In this document: positions 40,899-48,623 of the stretch, piece by piece
How the letters are laid out: each line of letters opens with the position of its first letter
Numbering within the stretch: the stretch's first letter is position 1
Assembly (NCBI RefSeq): GCF_030766935.1
Contig: NZ_JASERL010000003.1
Coordinates: forward strand, 372,001 to 436,000
Reading direction: 5' to 3'
Source: Streptomyces sp. KL109B
Lineage (GTDB): Bacteria > Actinomycetota > Actinomycetes > Streptomycetales > Streptomycetaceae
DNA: 64,000 bases
Position numbers and translations under genes: made by a program
Notes under the pieces: generated by a model
Databases searched by the model: none
What the model was told of the DNA's origin: nothing
Seen by the model: only the letters and a program-made list of their open reading frames with translations

Positions 40899-41844
40899 CG
40901 GTCAACCGCTCCAGCTCGGCCTCCTGCTCGGCGACCTGCGCGAGCAACTGCTCGGCGATCTGGTCGAGCAACGCGTCCGGGTCCTCGGGAGCCATCCGCA
41001 GCATCGCGCCGATCGCGCTCTCCTCCAGCTCCCGCGCCACCGCCGTGAGCAACTCCTTGCGCTGCGCCAGCCACTCCAGACGCGCGTACAGCTCCTCGCT
41101 CTCGGTCGGCTGCTGCTCGGGCGGCTTCGGCCCCGCGGCCCACTCCTCGGCCAGCTCACGCAGCAACGCCTCGTCGCCACGCCCGTACGCCGCGTTCACC
41201 CGCGAGATGAACTCGTCGCGGCGCTCCCGCTCCTTCTCGTCCTGCGCCAGATCCGGGTGCGCCTTGCGGGCCAGCTCGCGGTAGAGCTTGCGCGCCTCGT
41301 CGCTGGGCCGCACCCGCTGCGGCGGCCGCACCGGCTGCTCGGTCAGCATCGCGGAGGCCTCGGGGAACAGCCCGTCCCCGTCCATCCACCCGTGGAACAG
41401 CTCCTCGACGCCCGGCATCGGCAACACCCGCGCCCGCGCCTCATCGGCCTTGCGGCGGTCCTCCGGATCACCGGTGCGGGCCGCCGTTGCCTCCGCGATC
41501 AACGCCTCCAGCTCGTCGAGCCGGGCGTACATCGGGCCGAGCTTCTGGTGGTGCAGACGCGAGAAGTTCTCCACCTCGACCCGGAACGTCTCGACGGCGA
41601 TCTCGAACTCGATCAACGCCTGCTCAGCCGCCCGCACAGCCCGCTCGAGCCGCTCCTCGGCTCGCTCCCCGGCCGGCTGCTCAGCCGATTCCCCGGCCCG
41701 CCCCTCGGGGCGCCCTCCCGGCTGCTCCGCGCTCCGCTCTTCGGCCCGCTCCTCGAGGCGCTCCTTCAGGCGGTCCTTGAGGCGCTGCCGAGGCTGCCCC
41801 TCAGGCTGCTGCCCTGCCACATCGTCGGTATCCGAAGTCGTCAC
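40891..41844 (-). CDS. J-domain protein with coiled-coil N-terminus
   Basis: Protein of 317 residues. The N-terminal half is highly charged and helical (KDRLKERLEERAEERSAEQ, then AEERLERAVRAAEQALIEFE), probably coiled coil. Around residues 180-230 there is a J-like segment with the HPD tripeptide at about 196-198 (YRELARKAHPDLAQDEKER), normally at the start of DnaJ proteins. It could recruit DnaK to a specific client. The start GTG at 41844 (MTTSDTDD) is my choice; the frame extends upstream. The stop lies inside a tandem array. Confidence 0.75.
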   Translation of the reverse strand: MTTSDTDDVAGQQPEGQPRQRLKDRLKERLEERAEERSAEQPGGRPEGRAGESAEQPAGERAEERLERAVRAAEQALIEFEIAVETFRVEVENFSRLHHQKLGPMYARLDELEALIAEATAARTGDPEDRRKADEARARVLPMPGVEELFHGWMDGDGLFPEASAMLTEQPVRPPQRVRPSDEARKLYRELARKAHPDLAQDEKERERRDEFISRVNAAYGRGDEALLRELAEEWAAGPKPPEQQPTESEELYARLEWLAQRKELLTAVARELEESAIGAMLRMAPEDPDALLDQIAEQLLAQVAEQEAELERLTAS

Positions 41845-41918
41845 CCGACCAGCGTAGGGCACGGCATCGACCGCGAAGGGCGGGGCGGATCCACCCCACG
41901 AACCGCAACGCCTCCGGG

Positions 41919-42000
41919 GGCCCCTCCCCCCTCCCTCCCCTCCCACCCCACCCCCTCAAAGCCCCTCAAACCCCCACCTCAGCCCCCACCCTCCCCTCCC
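41919..42000. other. C-rich/G-rich asymmetric tract
   Basis: About 80 nt almost free of G on the plus strand, with many C-runs of 3-6. On the minus strand this gives more than eight G-runs, enough for several G-quadruplexes, across the stop codon of the DUF2252 gene and the J-domain promoter region. Confidence 0.6.
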
Positions 42001-43447
42001 GCACGGCGCGCACCAGTGCCCCGTGGTCCGCCTCCGTCCGGTCCGCGTACGTCACGGCGAACGCGGCGACGGCCTCGTCCAGTTCCTCGTTCTTGCCGCA
42101 GTAGCCGGCCACGAGCCTCGGGTCCGCGCTGTGCGCGTGGGCGCGGGCGAGGAGGGCGCCGGTCATCCGGGCGTAGTCGTCGATCTGGTCGGCGGCGAGG
42201 GCGGCCGGGTCGACGCTGCCCTTGCGGTTCCTGAACTGCCGGACCTGGAAGGGCCGTTCGGCGACCGTGGTCCAGCCGAGCAGGATGTCGCTGACGACCT
42301 GCATCCGCTTCTGCCCGAGCACCACCCGCCGGCCCTCGTGCTCGACGGGCGCCGCCGCGAACCCGGCCGTCGGCAGATGCGGCAGCAGCACCGAGGACCG
42401 TGCCTCCTTCACCTGAAGTACGAGTGCTTCGCCCCGGTGGTCGAGGAGCAGCACCACGTAGGAGCGCGTGCCCACGCTGCCGGTGCCGACGACGCGGAAC
42501 GCCACGTCGTGGATCGCGTACCGGCCGAGCAGCGGCAGTCGGTCCTCGGACAGGGTGTCGAGGTACGGGCCGAGGGCGCTCGCGACGGCTTCGGCTTCCG
42601 CGTCGGGTATCGACCGCAGTACGGGTGGGGCGTCGACGAAGCGTCGTCCGCCGCCGTCCGCGGCGACCGTGGATTTGGCGGCGTAGCGTCCGCTGGTGTT
42701 TCTGCTGGCTTTCTCGGAGACGCGTTCCAGGGTGCCGAGCAGGTCTTGGGCGTCGGTGTGCGAGACGAGTTCCTCGTCGGCGATGGCGTTCCACGCGTCG
42801 AGGGCCGGCAGCTTGGCGAGCAGCCGCATGGTGCGCCGGTAGGCGCCGACGGCGTCGTGTGCGGCTTCGCGGCAGGTGTTCTCGTCGGCTCCGGCTTCGC
42901 GTCCGGCGAGGACCAGCGACGTGGCGAGGCGTTTGACGTCCCATTCCCAGGGGCCGTGCACGGTCTCGTCGAAGTCGTTGAGGTCCATGACGAGGCCGCC
43001 GCGTGCGTCGGCGTAGAGGCCGAAGTTGGCGGCGTGGGCGTCACCGCATATCTGGGCGCCGATGCCGGTCGTGGGGGTGTGTGCGAGGTCGTGTGCCATG
43101 AGGCCGGCGGATCCGCGCAGGAAGGCGAAGGGGGTGGCGGCCATGCGTCCGACGCGTATCGGGGTCAGGTGGGGGAGTCGGCCGCGGTTGGATTCCTCGA
43201 CGGCGGCGACCGCGTCGGGCCGGTCGGGCCCCGGTGTGAGGTCGCGGTGTGCGGTGCGGGCCAGTTTCTCGCGCAGTGCCTTGCCCTCGGCCTTGGGCGA
43301 GGTTCCCGAGCCGCTTCCCGTGGCCGCGGCGAACCCGGGCACCCTCGGCACCCGCGACACCGTCTGTGTCCCGCCTCGCGGCCCGCCTTGTGTCCCGCCC
43401 CGCGCCTCGCGCTGTCGCGGCACCGCCGCGTCGTCCGATCCGCGCAT
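41966..43447 (-). CDS. DUF2252 family protein (kinase-like fold)
   Basis: Protein of 493 residues of the DUF2252 family, distantly kinase/phosphotransferase-like. Landmarks are RMAATPFAFLRGSAGLMAHDL, QICGDAHAANFGLYA (HAANFG corresponds to a catalytic loop), MDLNDFDETVHGPWEWDVKRL and VLLLDHRGEALVLQVKEA. The function is unknown. ATG 43447 is preferred because GGGGGAGG stands eight bases upstream; an earlier start at 43528 would add a low-complexity leader. The stop lies in the C-rich tract. Confidence 0.85.
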   Translation of the reverse strand: MRGSDDAAVPRQREARGGTQGGPRGGTQTVSRVPRVPGFAAATGSGSGTSPKAEGKALREKLARTAHRDLTPGPDRPDAVAAVEESNRGRLPHLTPIRVGRMAATPFAFLRGSAGLMAHDLAHTPTTGIGAQICGDAHAANFGLYADARGGLVMDLNDFDETVHGPWEWDVKRLATSLVLAGREAGADENTCREAAHDAVGAYRRTMRLLAKLPALDAWNAIADEELVSHTDAQDLLGTLERVSEKASRNTSGRYAAKSTVAADGGGRRFVDAPPVLRSIPDAEAEAVASALGPYLDTLSEDRLPLLGRYAIHDVAFRVVGTGSVGTRSYVVLLLDHRGEALVLQVKEARSSVLLPHLPTAGFAAAPVEHEGRRVVLGQKRMQVVSDILLGWTTVAERPFQVRQFRNRKGSVDPAALAADQIDDYARMTGALLARAHAHSADPRLVAGYCGKNEELDEAVAAFAVTYADRTEADHGALVRAVREGRVGAEVGV

Positions 43448-43640
43448 GCCGACCGCCTCCCCCGTCCCGTACGGACGTCCCGTACGGACGTCGCGTACGG
43501 GCCCGTCCCCGCACGTCGTGTCCCGCACGTCGTATGTGATCGGTCATGACCGTACCGCCGCCCGGAAAGCGTCGTCAGCGCCTGTGGAAAACCCTCAGCA
43601 CGTGCACAACTCGCTCACTCCGCAGGCCCGGCGCAACGCC

Positions 43641-43690
43641 CCACAGGCCTCACCGGGCCTCGCCGGGCCTCACCGGGCCTCACCGGGCCT
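43641..43690. repeat. 10-bp tandem array, five units
   Basis: Five 10-bp units of the type CACCGGGCCT (the first one degenerate) end exactly at the stop codon of the HxlR gene (43690-43692). Confidence 0.8.
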
Positions 43691-44100
43691 CATTTCCGAA
43701 ACTCCTCCGGGCACGTCCCGCCCTCGGCGCCCAGGTACTTCTCGGCCCACACCCCGAGCTCCCGCAGCGCGGGTCCCAGTGCCTCGCCCGCTGCCGACAG
43801 CCGGTACGAGACCCGCAGGGGTGGCCCTTCGTCGACCTGTCGTACGACGAGTCCGGCGGCGCCGAGTTCGGTGAGCCGGTCGGAGAGCATGCGCTCGCTG
43901 ATGCCGGGGATGGCCCTGCGCAGGTCCGCGAAGTGCCTGGGGCCGGCCATCAGGACGGAGACGATCAGCCCCGTCCAGCGCTTGCCGAGCAGTCCGAAGA
44001 CGCGCGTCATGCCGATGTCGACCGTCGAACACCTTTGGGGTTCGTGGGTCACGACGCCTCCCGCGCCCGCCCCGCTCATGTCTTCCCCGTTGCCCACCAT
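43690..44100 (-). CDS. HxlR-family transcriptional regulator
   Basis: Winged-helix regulator of about 136 residues. Landmarks are VFGLLGKRWTGLIVSVLMAG, RHFADLRRAIPGISERMLSDRL and EGPPLRVSYRLSAAGEAL. A Cys (QRCSTVDIG) before the winged helix could sense electrophiles or oxidants, as in QorR/YodB-type members. The start is uncertain: ATG 44100 and GTG 44097 follow GGAGG very closely, and ATG 44079 is possible. It is divergent from the azoreductase gene, its likely target. Confidence 0.85.
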   Translation of the reverse strand: MVGNGEDMSGAGAGGVVTHEPQRCSTVDIGMTRVFGLLGKRWTGLIVSVLMAGPRHFADLRRAIPGISERMLSDRLTELGAAGLVVRQVDEGPPLRVSYRLSAAGEALGPALRELGVWAEKYLGAEGGTCPEEFRK

Positions 44101-44180
44101 GCCTCCAGGGTACTGCGTTCTTGTATGGGGATGAAAAAAAGTAAGCCCCTGTGCTATTACTAGTTACATACTCAATTACC

Positions 44181-44220
44181 GCGCCCTCAACCCTCGCGGG
44201 GCGCCCTCAACCCTCACGGG
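44181..44220 (+). repeat. 20-bp tandem duplication in the azoreductase leader
   Basis: Two adjacent 20-bp units (44181-44200 and 44201-44220) differ at one base. The second ends in ACGGG, which runs into the ribosome-binding site GGGAGAG of the azoreductase. Confidence 0.8.
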
Positions 44221-44228
44221 AGAGAACC

Positions 44229-44885
44229 ATGGCCACCCTGCTCCACATCGACTCCTCCGTCTTCGACGGCCAGTCTTCCGCCTCGCGCCCCGTCACGGAC
44301 GCCTTCCGCAAGGCCTGGCAGGAGCAGCACCCCGAGGGCACCGTCGTCTACCGCGACCTGGCCGCGAACCCGGTGCCGCACATCACCGCCGCCTCCCACC
44401 TGGCCGGCTTCACCCCCGCCGACGCGCACAGCCCGGAGCAGGCCGCCGTCTTCGCCGAGCGCGTCAAGCTCATCGAGGAGCTGGAGCAGGCGGACGCCAT
44501 CCTGATCGGCGCCCCCATGTACAACTTCTCGATCCCCTCCACGCTGAAGGCGTGGCTGGACAACGTGATCCTGATGGGCCGCACCTCGGGCGGCCCCGAC
44601 TCCCAGTCCGCCAAGGGCACCCCGGTCACCGTCGTCGCCAGCCGCGGCGGCTCCTACGCGCCGGGCACCCCGCGCGAGGACTTCGAGTACGTGCAGAACT
44701 TCCTGGGCGCCGCCCTGCGCGACACCCTCGGTCTCGACCTGGACTTCATCGTCCCGGAGCTGACCATGGCCCCGCAGAACCCGGCGATGTCCGAGCTGGT
44801 CCCGAAGTTCGAGGCCTCCCGTGACAAGGCTCTCGCCGACGCCCAGGAGAAGGGCAAGACGCTGGCCGCCCGTTTCGCCGCCTGA
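44229..44885 (+). CDS. azoR: FMN-dependent NADH-azoreductase
   Basis: Flavodoxin-like quinone/azo reductase of 218 residues. Landmarks are HIDSSVFDGQSSASRPVTDAF for phosphate binding of FMN, DAILIGAPMYNFSIPSTLKAWLDNV and VASRGGSYAPGTPREDF. It reduces quinones or azo compounds by two electrons, protecting against electrophile stress. ATG 44229 has GGGAGAG four bases upstream. It is divergent from an HxlR regulator, a common pairing. Confidence 0.9.
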   Translation: MATLLHIDSSVFDGQSSASRPVTDAFRKAWQEQHPEGTVVYRDLAANPVPHITAASHLAGFTPADAHSPEQAAVFAERVKLIEELEQADAILIGAPMYNFSIPSTLKAWLDNVILMGRTSGGPDSQSAKGTPVTVVASRGGSYAPGTPREDFEYVQNFLGAALRDTLGLDLDFIVPELTMAPQNPAMSELVPKFEASRDKALADAQEKGKTLAARFAA

Positions 44886-44912
44886 AACCCGCCTCGAACG
44901 CGGACGTGACAT

Positions 44913-44940
44913 AACCCACAGGGCCCCGGCCCTGTGGGTT
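44913..44940 (+). terminator. Intrinsic terminator behind azoR
   Basis: A 12-bp stem, AACCCACAGGGC/GCCCTGTGGGTT, with a 4-nt loop, 28 nt after the stop codon. Confidence 0.75.
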
Positions 44941-44999
44941 CACTCATGCACCCCGCCGCACCGCCCACGCGGCTCCACCGCACCGTCTCCGGGCAACGC

Positions 45000-45035
45000 A
45001 AAAGCCCCGCAGATCCTGAGATCTGCGGGGCTTTT
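45000..45035 (-). terminator. Intrinsic terminator of the tRNA-Leu transcript
   Basis: A 16-bp perfect stem, AAAAGCCCCGCAGATC/GATCTGCGGGGCTTTT, with a CTGA loop. On the minus strand it ends in a T-run, just downstream of tRNA-Leu. Confidence 0.9.
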
Positions 45036-45040
45036 CGCTG

Positions 45041-45124
45041 TGCGCGAGGGGGGAGTTGAACCCCCACGCCCTTGCGGGCACTGGAACCTGAATCCAGCGC
45101 GTCTGCCTATTCCGCCACCCGCGC
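45041..45124 (-). tRNA. tRNA-Leu (CAG anticodon)
   Basis: An 84-nt class II tRNA. The acceptor GCGCGGG pairs with CTCGCGC (one G-T pair), and the discriminator is A. The anticodon stem CTGGA/TCCAG has loop TTCAGGT, giving anticodon CAG. The long variable arm is GCCC-GCAA-GGGC. The T arm is GGGGG-TTCAACT-CCCCC. CCA is not encoded. Confidence 0.95.
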
Positions 45125-45508
45125 ATTGGGTGTGTCTTCCGGCTCCTTCACCCTTGCGGGCCCGGCGCCTTCCGACGAACAAAACATTAGCACGCTGCGG
45201 AGGGTGGATTCACATCCGTTCTGCTGGGCACTGACCGGGCACCGGGAGCGGGCCCGGCACCCGGACCGAGCACGCGTGCGGGACCCTGACCGGGACCGGA
45301 TCCCGCACGGTCCACAGCCGCGTACGGGACACTGTGTGGAGGCCACCTCTACGATCCCTACATAGGGGCCCGGCAAGGGGCTGTGAGCGTCGACACTCAT
45401 CGAGCAGGCGGACAGGGGGAACCAGCCGATTTCCCGACGCGTGGATACGATCAGTAAGCAGTACCAAGAGCGGTACCAAGAAGGCAGCGACGAAGGAGGA
45501 GGTGCCTC
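45125..45508. other. 384-nt region upstream of fhaA
   Basis: Non-coding. It has GC-rich inverted repeats at about 45234-45300 (CCGGGCACCGGG/CCCGGCACCCGG), a possible ECF-type promoter at 45418-45443 and a direct repeat GTACCAAGA at about 45461 and 45475. The tRNA-Leu promoter is also here on the minus strand. Confidence 0.45.
45418..45443 (+). promoter_or_regulatory. Possible SigE-like (ECF) promoter of the fhaA operon
   Basis: GGAACC, a 16-nt spacer and CGTG lie about 66 nt before the fhaA start. The -35 matches the cell-envelope stress sigma SigE; the -10 is imperfect. Confidence 0.3.
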
Positions 45509-46375
45509 ATGGGAGTCCTGAAGAAGTTCGAACAGCGCCTCGAGGGGCTGGTCAACGGCACCTTCGCCAAGGTCTTCAAGTCCGAGGTGCAGCCCGTCGA
45601 GATCGCCGGAGCGCTGCAGCGCGAGTGCGACAACAACGCGACGATCTGGAATCGCGACCGGACCGTCGTCCCCAATGACTTCATCGTGGAGCTCAGCGCG
45701 CCCGACTACGAGCGCCTGAGCCCCTACTCGGGCCAGCTCGGCGACGAACTGTCCGGCATGGTGCGCGACTACGCGAAGCAGCAGCGCTACAGCTTCATGG
45801 GCCCCATCAAGGTGCACCTGGAGAAGGCGGACGACCTGGACACAGGTCTGTACCGGGTACGCAGCCGCACCCTCGCGTCGTCCACCAGCCAGGAGCGCCC
45901 GCAGTCCCAGCGCCCGGCCCCGGCCGCCCGGCCCCACCAGGCGCCCGGCGGCTACGGCTACCCGCAGCCCGCCGCGGCCCCGCCGATGCCCGCCGGTCCG
46001 CCGCCGGGACGTCCGGCGCAGGCCCCGCAGTCCGCTCAGGGACAGCAGGCGGCGCAGGGGCAGCAGGCGGGCGCGGGACCGCTGCCCGGCGCCCGCGTGC
46101 GCCACTGGATCGAGATCAATGGCACACGCCACCAGATCTCCCGCCCCACCCTCGTGCTCGGCCGGTCCACCGAGGCCGACGTGCGGATCGACGACCCCGG
46201 CGTATCGCGCCGGCACTGCGAGATCCGGACCGGAACGCCCTCGACGATCCAGGATCTCGGATCCACCAACGGCATCGTGGTGGACGGGCAGCACACCACC
46301 CGCGCTACGCTCCGCGACGGTTCGCGGATCGTCGTGGGCCAAACCACCATCGTTTACCGGCAAGCCGAAGGGTGA
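45509..46375 (+). CDS. fhaA: FhaA: DUF3662 and FHA domain protein
   Basis: Protein of 288 residues. The N-terminal DUF3662 domain (MGVLKKFEQRLEGLVNGTF, VQPVEIAGALQRECDNNA, KVHLEKADDLDTGLYRVRS) is followed by a Pro/Gln/Ala-rich linker and a C-terminal FHA domain (LVLGRSTEADVRIDDPGVSRRH, DLGSTNGIVVDG). It binds phosphothreonine; in mycobacteria it connects PknB with MviN and peptidoglycan synthesis. ATG 45509 has GGAGGAGG six bases upstream. First gene of the operon. Confidence 0.93.
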   Translation: MGVLKKFEQRLEGLVNGTFAKVFKSEVQPVEIAGALQRECDNNATIWNRDRTVVPNDFIVELSAPDYERLSPYSGQLGDELSGMVRDYAKQQRYSFMGPIKVHLEKADDLDTGLYRVRSRTLASSTSQERPQSQRPAPAARPHQAPGGYGYPQPAAAPPMPAGPPPGRPAQAPQSAQGQQAAQGQQAGAGPLPGARVRHWIEINGTRHQISRPTLVLGRSTEADVRIDDPGVSRRHCEIRTGTPSTIQDLGSTNGIVVDGQHTTRATLRDGSRIVVGQTTIVYRQAEG

Positions 46376-46385
46376 AGCGGGGGCA

Positions 46386-46898
46386 ATGTCAGAGCTGACC
46401 CTGACGGTCATGCGGCTGGGTTTCCTGGCCGTTCTGTGGCTGTTCGTGATCGTGGCCGTCCAGGTCATCCGCAGCGACCTGTTCGGTACGCGCGTCACCC
46501 AGCGCGGTGCGCGCCGGGAGAGCGGGCGGGCGCAGCAGGCCGCCCGCCAGTCCGCGCCTCCGCAGCAGCGGCAACAGGGCGGCGGTGGCCGGCAACGGCG
46601 CGGCGCCCCCACCAAGCTGGTCGTCTCCGAAGGCACCCTCACCGGTACGACGGTGGCGCTGCAGGGGCAGACGATCACGCTCGGCCGTGCGCACGACAGC
46701 ACGATCGTGCTCGACGACGACTACGCGTCGAGCCGGCATGCCAGGATCTACCCGGACCGGGACGGTCAGTGGATCGTCGAGGATCTCGGGTCCACCAACG
46801 GCACATATCTCGACCGGACCCGCCTCACGACGCCCCAGCCGATCCCGCTGGGCGCGCCGATCCGCATCGGCAAGACCGTCATCGAGCTGCGGAAGTAG
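46386..46898 (+). CDS. fhaB: FhaB: membrane-anchored FHA domain protein
   Basis: Protein of 170 residues. One N-terminal membrane helix (LGFLAVLWLFVIVAVQVI), an Arg/Gln-rich linker, then an FHA domain with TLGRAHDSTIVLDDDYASSRHARIY and DLGSTNGTYLDRTR. It corresponds to mycobacterial FhaB/FipA, which binds phosphorylated partners at the divisome. It starts 11 nt after fhaA. Confidence 0.92.
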   Translation: MSELTLTVMRLGFLAVLWLFVIVAVQVIRSDLFGTRVTQRGARRESGRAQQAARQSAPPQQRQQGGGGRQRRGAPTKLVVSEGTLTGTTVALQGQTITLGRAHDSTIVLDDDYASSRHARIYPDRDGQWIVEDLGSTNGTYLDRTRLTTPQPIPLGAPIRIGKTVIELRK

Positions 46899-46907
46899 TG
46901 CTACGTC

Positions 46908-47069
46908 ATGAATGAGCGCGAGCGGAGCGAGCGAGCCGACACGGTCGGCCGGGTCCTGGACGACCAGGCTGCCCCGGCGACCGGCGCGCTCCCGAGCGGA
47001 GGGTGGGCAGTGTGGTTCGACACGACCGGCTGTACCCGGAGTCTGAGCCAGCTGGGCAGGTGCGCATGA
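46908..47069 (+). CDS. Candidate 53-residue small ORF coupled to pstP
   Basis: An open frame of 53 codons begins at ATG 46908, just behind fhaB (9 nt), and its TGA (47067-47069) overlaps the pstP start as ATGA. The product begins MNERERSERADTVGRVLDDQ and contains WAVWFDTTGCTRSLSQLG. No ribosome site is clear, and the first codons fall in a GAGCG-rich repeat common in Streptomyces, so it may only be a translational-coupling leader. Not recognised as any family. Confidence 0.4.
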   Translation: MNERERSERADTVGRVLDDQAAPATGALPSGGWAVWFDTTGCTRSLSQLGRCA

Positions 47070-48598
47070 GCCTGTCACTGCGCTTCGCCGCCGGATCACA
47101 CAAAGGCATGATCCGCGAGGGCAACGAGGACTCCGGTTACGCCGGCCCCCGCCTTCTCGCGATCGCCGACGGCATGGGCGGTCAGGCCGCCGGTGAGGTC
47201 GCCTCGTCCGAGGTGATCTCCACCATCGTCGCGCTCGACGACGACGTACCGGGCTCGGACATCCTGACCTCGCTCGGCACCGCCGTGCAGCGGGCCAACG
47301 ACCAGCTGCGCGTGATGGTCGAGGAGGACCCCCAGCTCGAGGGCATGGGGACCACCCTGACCGCGCTGCTGTGGACGGGCCAGCGGCTCGGCCTCGTACA
47401 CGTCGGTGACTCGCGCGCGTACTTGCTGCGCGACGGTGTCCTTACGCAGATCACGCAGGACCACACGTGGGTGCAGCGCCTCGTCGACGAGGGCCGCATC
47501 ACGGAAGAGGAAGCCACCACGCACCCGCAGCGCTCGCTCCTCATGCGGGCGCTGGGCAGCGGCGACCACGTCGAGCCCGACCTCTCCATCCGTGAGGTGC
47601 GGGCCGGCGACCGGTATCTGATCTGCTCCGACGGCCTGTCCGGCGTCGTCTCCCACCAGACGATGGAGGAGACACTCGCCAGCTACCAGGGCCCGCAGGA
47701 GACGGTCCAGGACCTGATCCAGCTGGCGCTGCGCGGCGGCGGACCCGACAACATCACCGTGATCGTCGCGGACGTCCTCGACATCGACAGCGGGGACACC
47801 CTCGCCGGTCAGCTCTCGGACGCCCCGGTCGTCGTCGGCGCGGTCGCCGAGAACCAGCAGGCGCTGCACGAGGGCTCCGCCATGGAGACCCCCGCGGGCC
47901 GCGCCGCCGGACTCGGCCGCCCGGCCCCGGGCGGAGGCGGCGAGTTCGGCCCGCCCGGCAGCGGCGACACCGTCGGCTACGCGCCCGAGGGGGGCTTCGG
48001 CGCGTACATGGACGAGGACTTCGTGAAGCCGCGGCCGCGCCGCAAGTGGCTGAAGAGATCCCTGTACACGGTGCTCGCGCTCGCCGTCATCGGCGGCGGC
48101 CTCTACGGCGGCTACCGCTGGACGCAGACCCAGTACTACGTCGGCTCCAACGAGGAGCACGTGGCGCTGTACCGCGGCATCAGCCAGGACCTGGCCTGGG
48201 TGAGCATGTCCGAGGTGGCCAAGGACCACCCGGAGATCCAGCTCAAGTACCTGCCGCCGTACCAGCGCAAGCAGGTCGAGGCGACCATCGCCGAAGGCGA
48301 CCTGGCCGCCGCCCAGGACAAGATCCAGGAACTGTCAGCGCAGGCCACCGCATGCGAGAAGCAGGCCGAGCGGGACAAGGCCGAGAACGAGAAGAACGCG
48401 AAGACCGGCGAGGGCGAAGCAGGCGGAACCACCACAGGTGGCACGGCGTCCAAGGCGTCGTACCGCACCGTCACCCCTACGCCGAACCCGTCCTCTTCCG
48501 GCAAGTCCGGTCAGTCGAAGAACTCTCCCACGCCCACCCCTGGCCCCAGTCTCTCCGAGGAAGAGCAGCAGCTGGCCAAGGCGTGCGCACAGCAGTAG
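47066..48598 (+). CDS. pstP: PstP: membrane PP2C-type Ser/Thr phosphatase
   Basis: Phosphatase of 510 residues that opposes PknB. PP2C motifs include GMIREGNEDS, LLAIADGMGGQAAGE with metal-binding Asp, MGTTLTALLW, LVHVGDSRAYLLRDG, DRYLICSDGLSG and GGGPDNITVIVAD. After a flexible linker comes a membrane helix (SLYTVLALAVIGGGLYGGYRW) and an extracellular coiled and Thr/Pro-rich tail. ATG 47066 is chosen; an upstream GTG at 47003 could extend it by 21 residues. Confidence 0.93.
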   Translation: MSLSLRFAAGSHKGMIREGNEDSGYAGPRLLAIADGMGGQAAGEVASSEVISTIVALDDDVPGSDILTSLGTAVQRANDQLRVMVEEDPQLEGMGTTLTALLWTGQRLGLVHVGDSRAYLLRDGVLTQITQDHTWVQRLVDEGRITEEEATTHPQRSLLMRALGSGDHVEPDLSIREVRAGDRYLICSDGLSGVVSHQTMEETLASYQGPQETVQDLIQLALRGGGPDNITVIVADVLDIDSGDTLAGQLSDAPVVVGAVAENQQALHEGSAMETPAGRAAGLGRPAPGGGGEFGPPGSGDTVGYAPEGGFGAYMDEDFVKPRPRRKWLKRSLYTVLALAVIGGGLYGGYRWTQTQYYVGSNEEHVALYRGISQDLAWVSMSEVAKDHPEIQLKYLPPYQRKQVEATIAEGDLAAAQDKIQELSAQATACEKQAERDKAENEKNAKTGEGEAGGTTTGGTASKASYRTVTPTPNPSSSGKSGQSKNSPTPTPGPSLSEEEQQLAKACAQQ

Positions 48599-48623
48599 AA
48601 GCCGTTGGGGGCCTCAGCACGCC

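Noticed and set aside
45041..45124. tRNA-Leu as an integration site of a mobile element
   Set aside because: No integrase, no duplicated tRNA 3' end and no foreign-looking genes are seen on either side.
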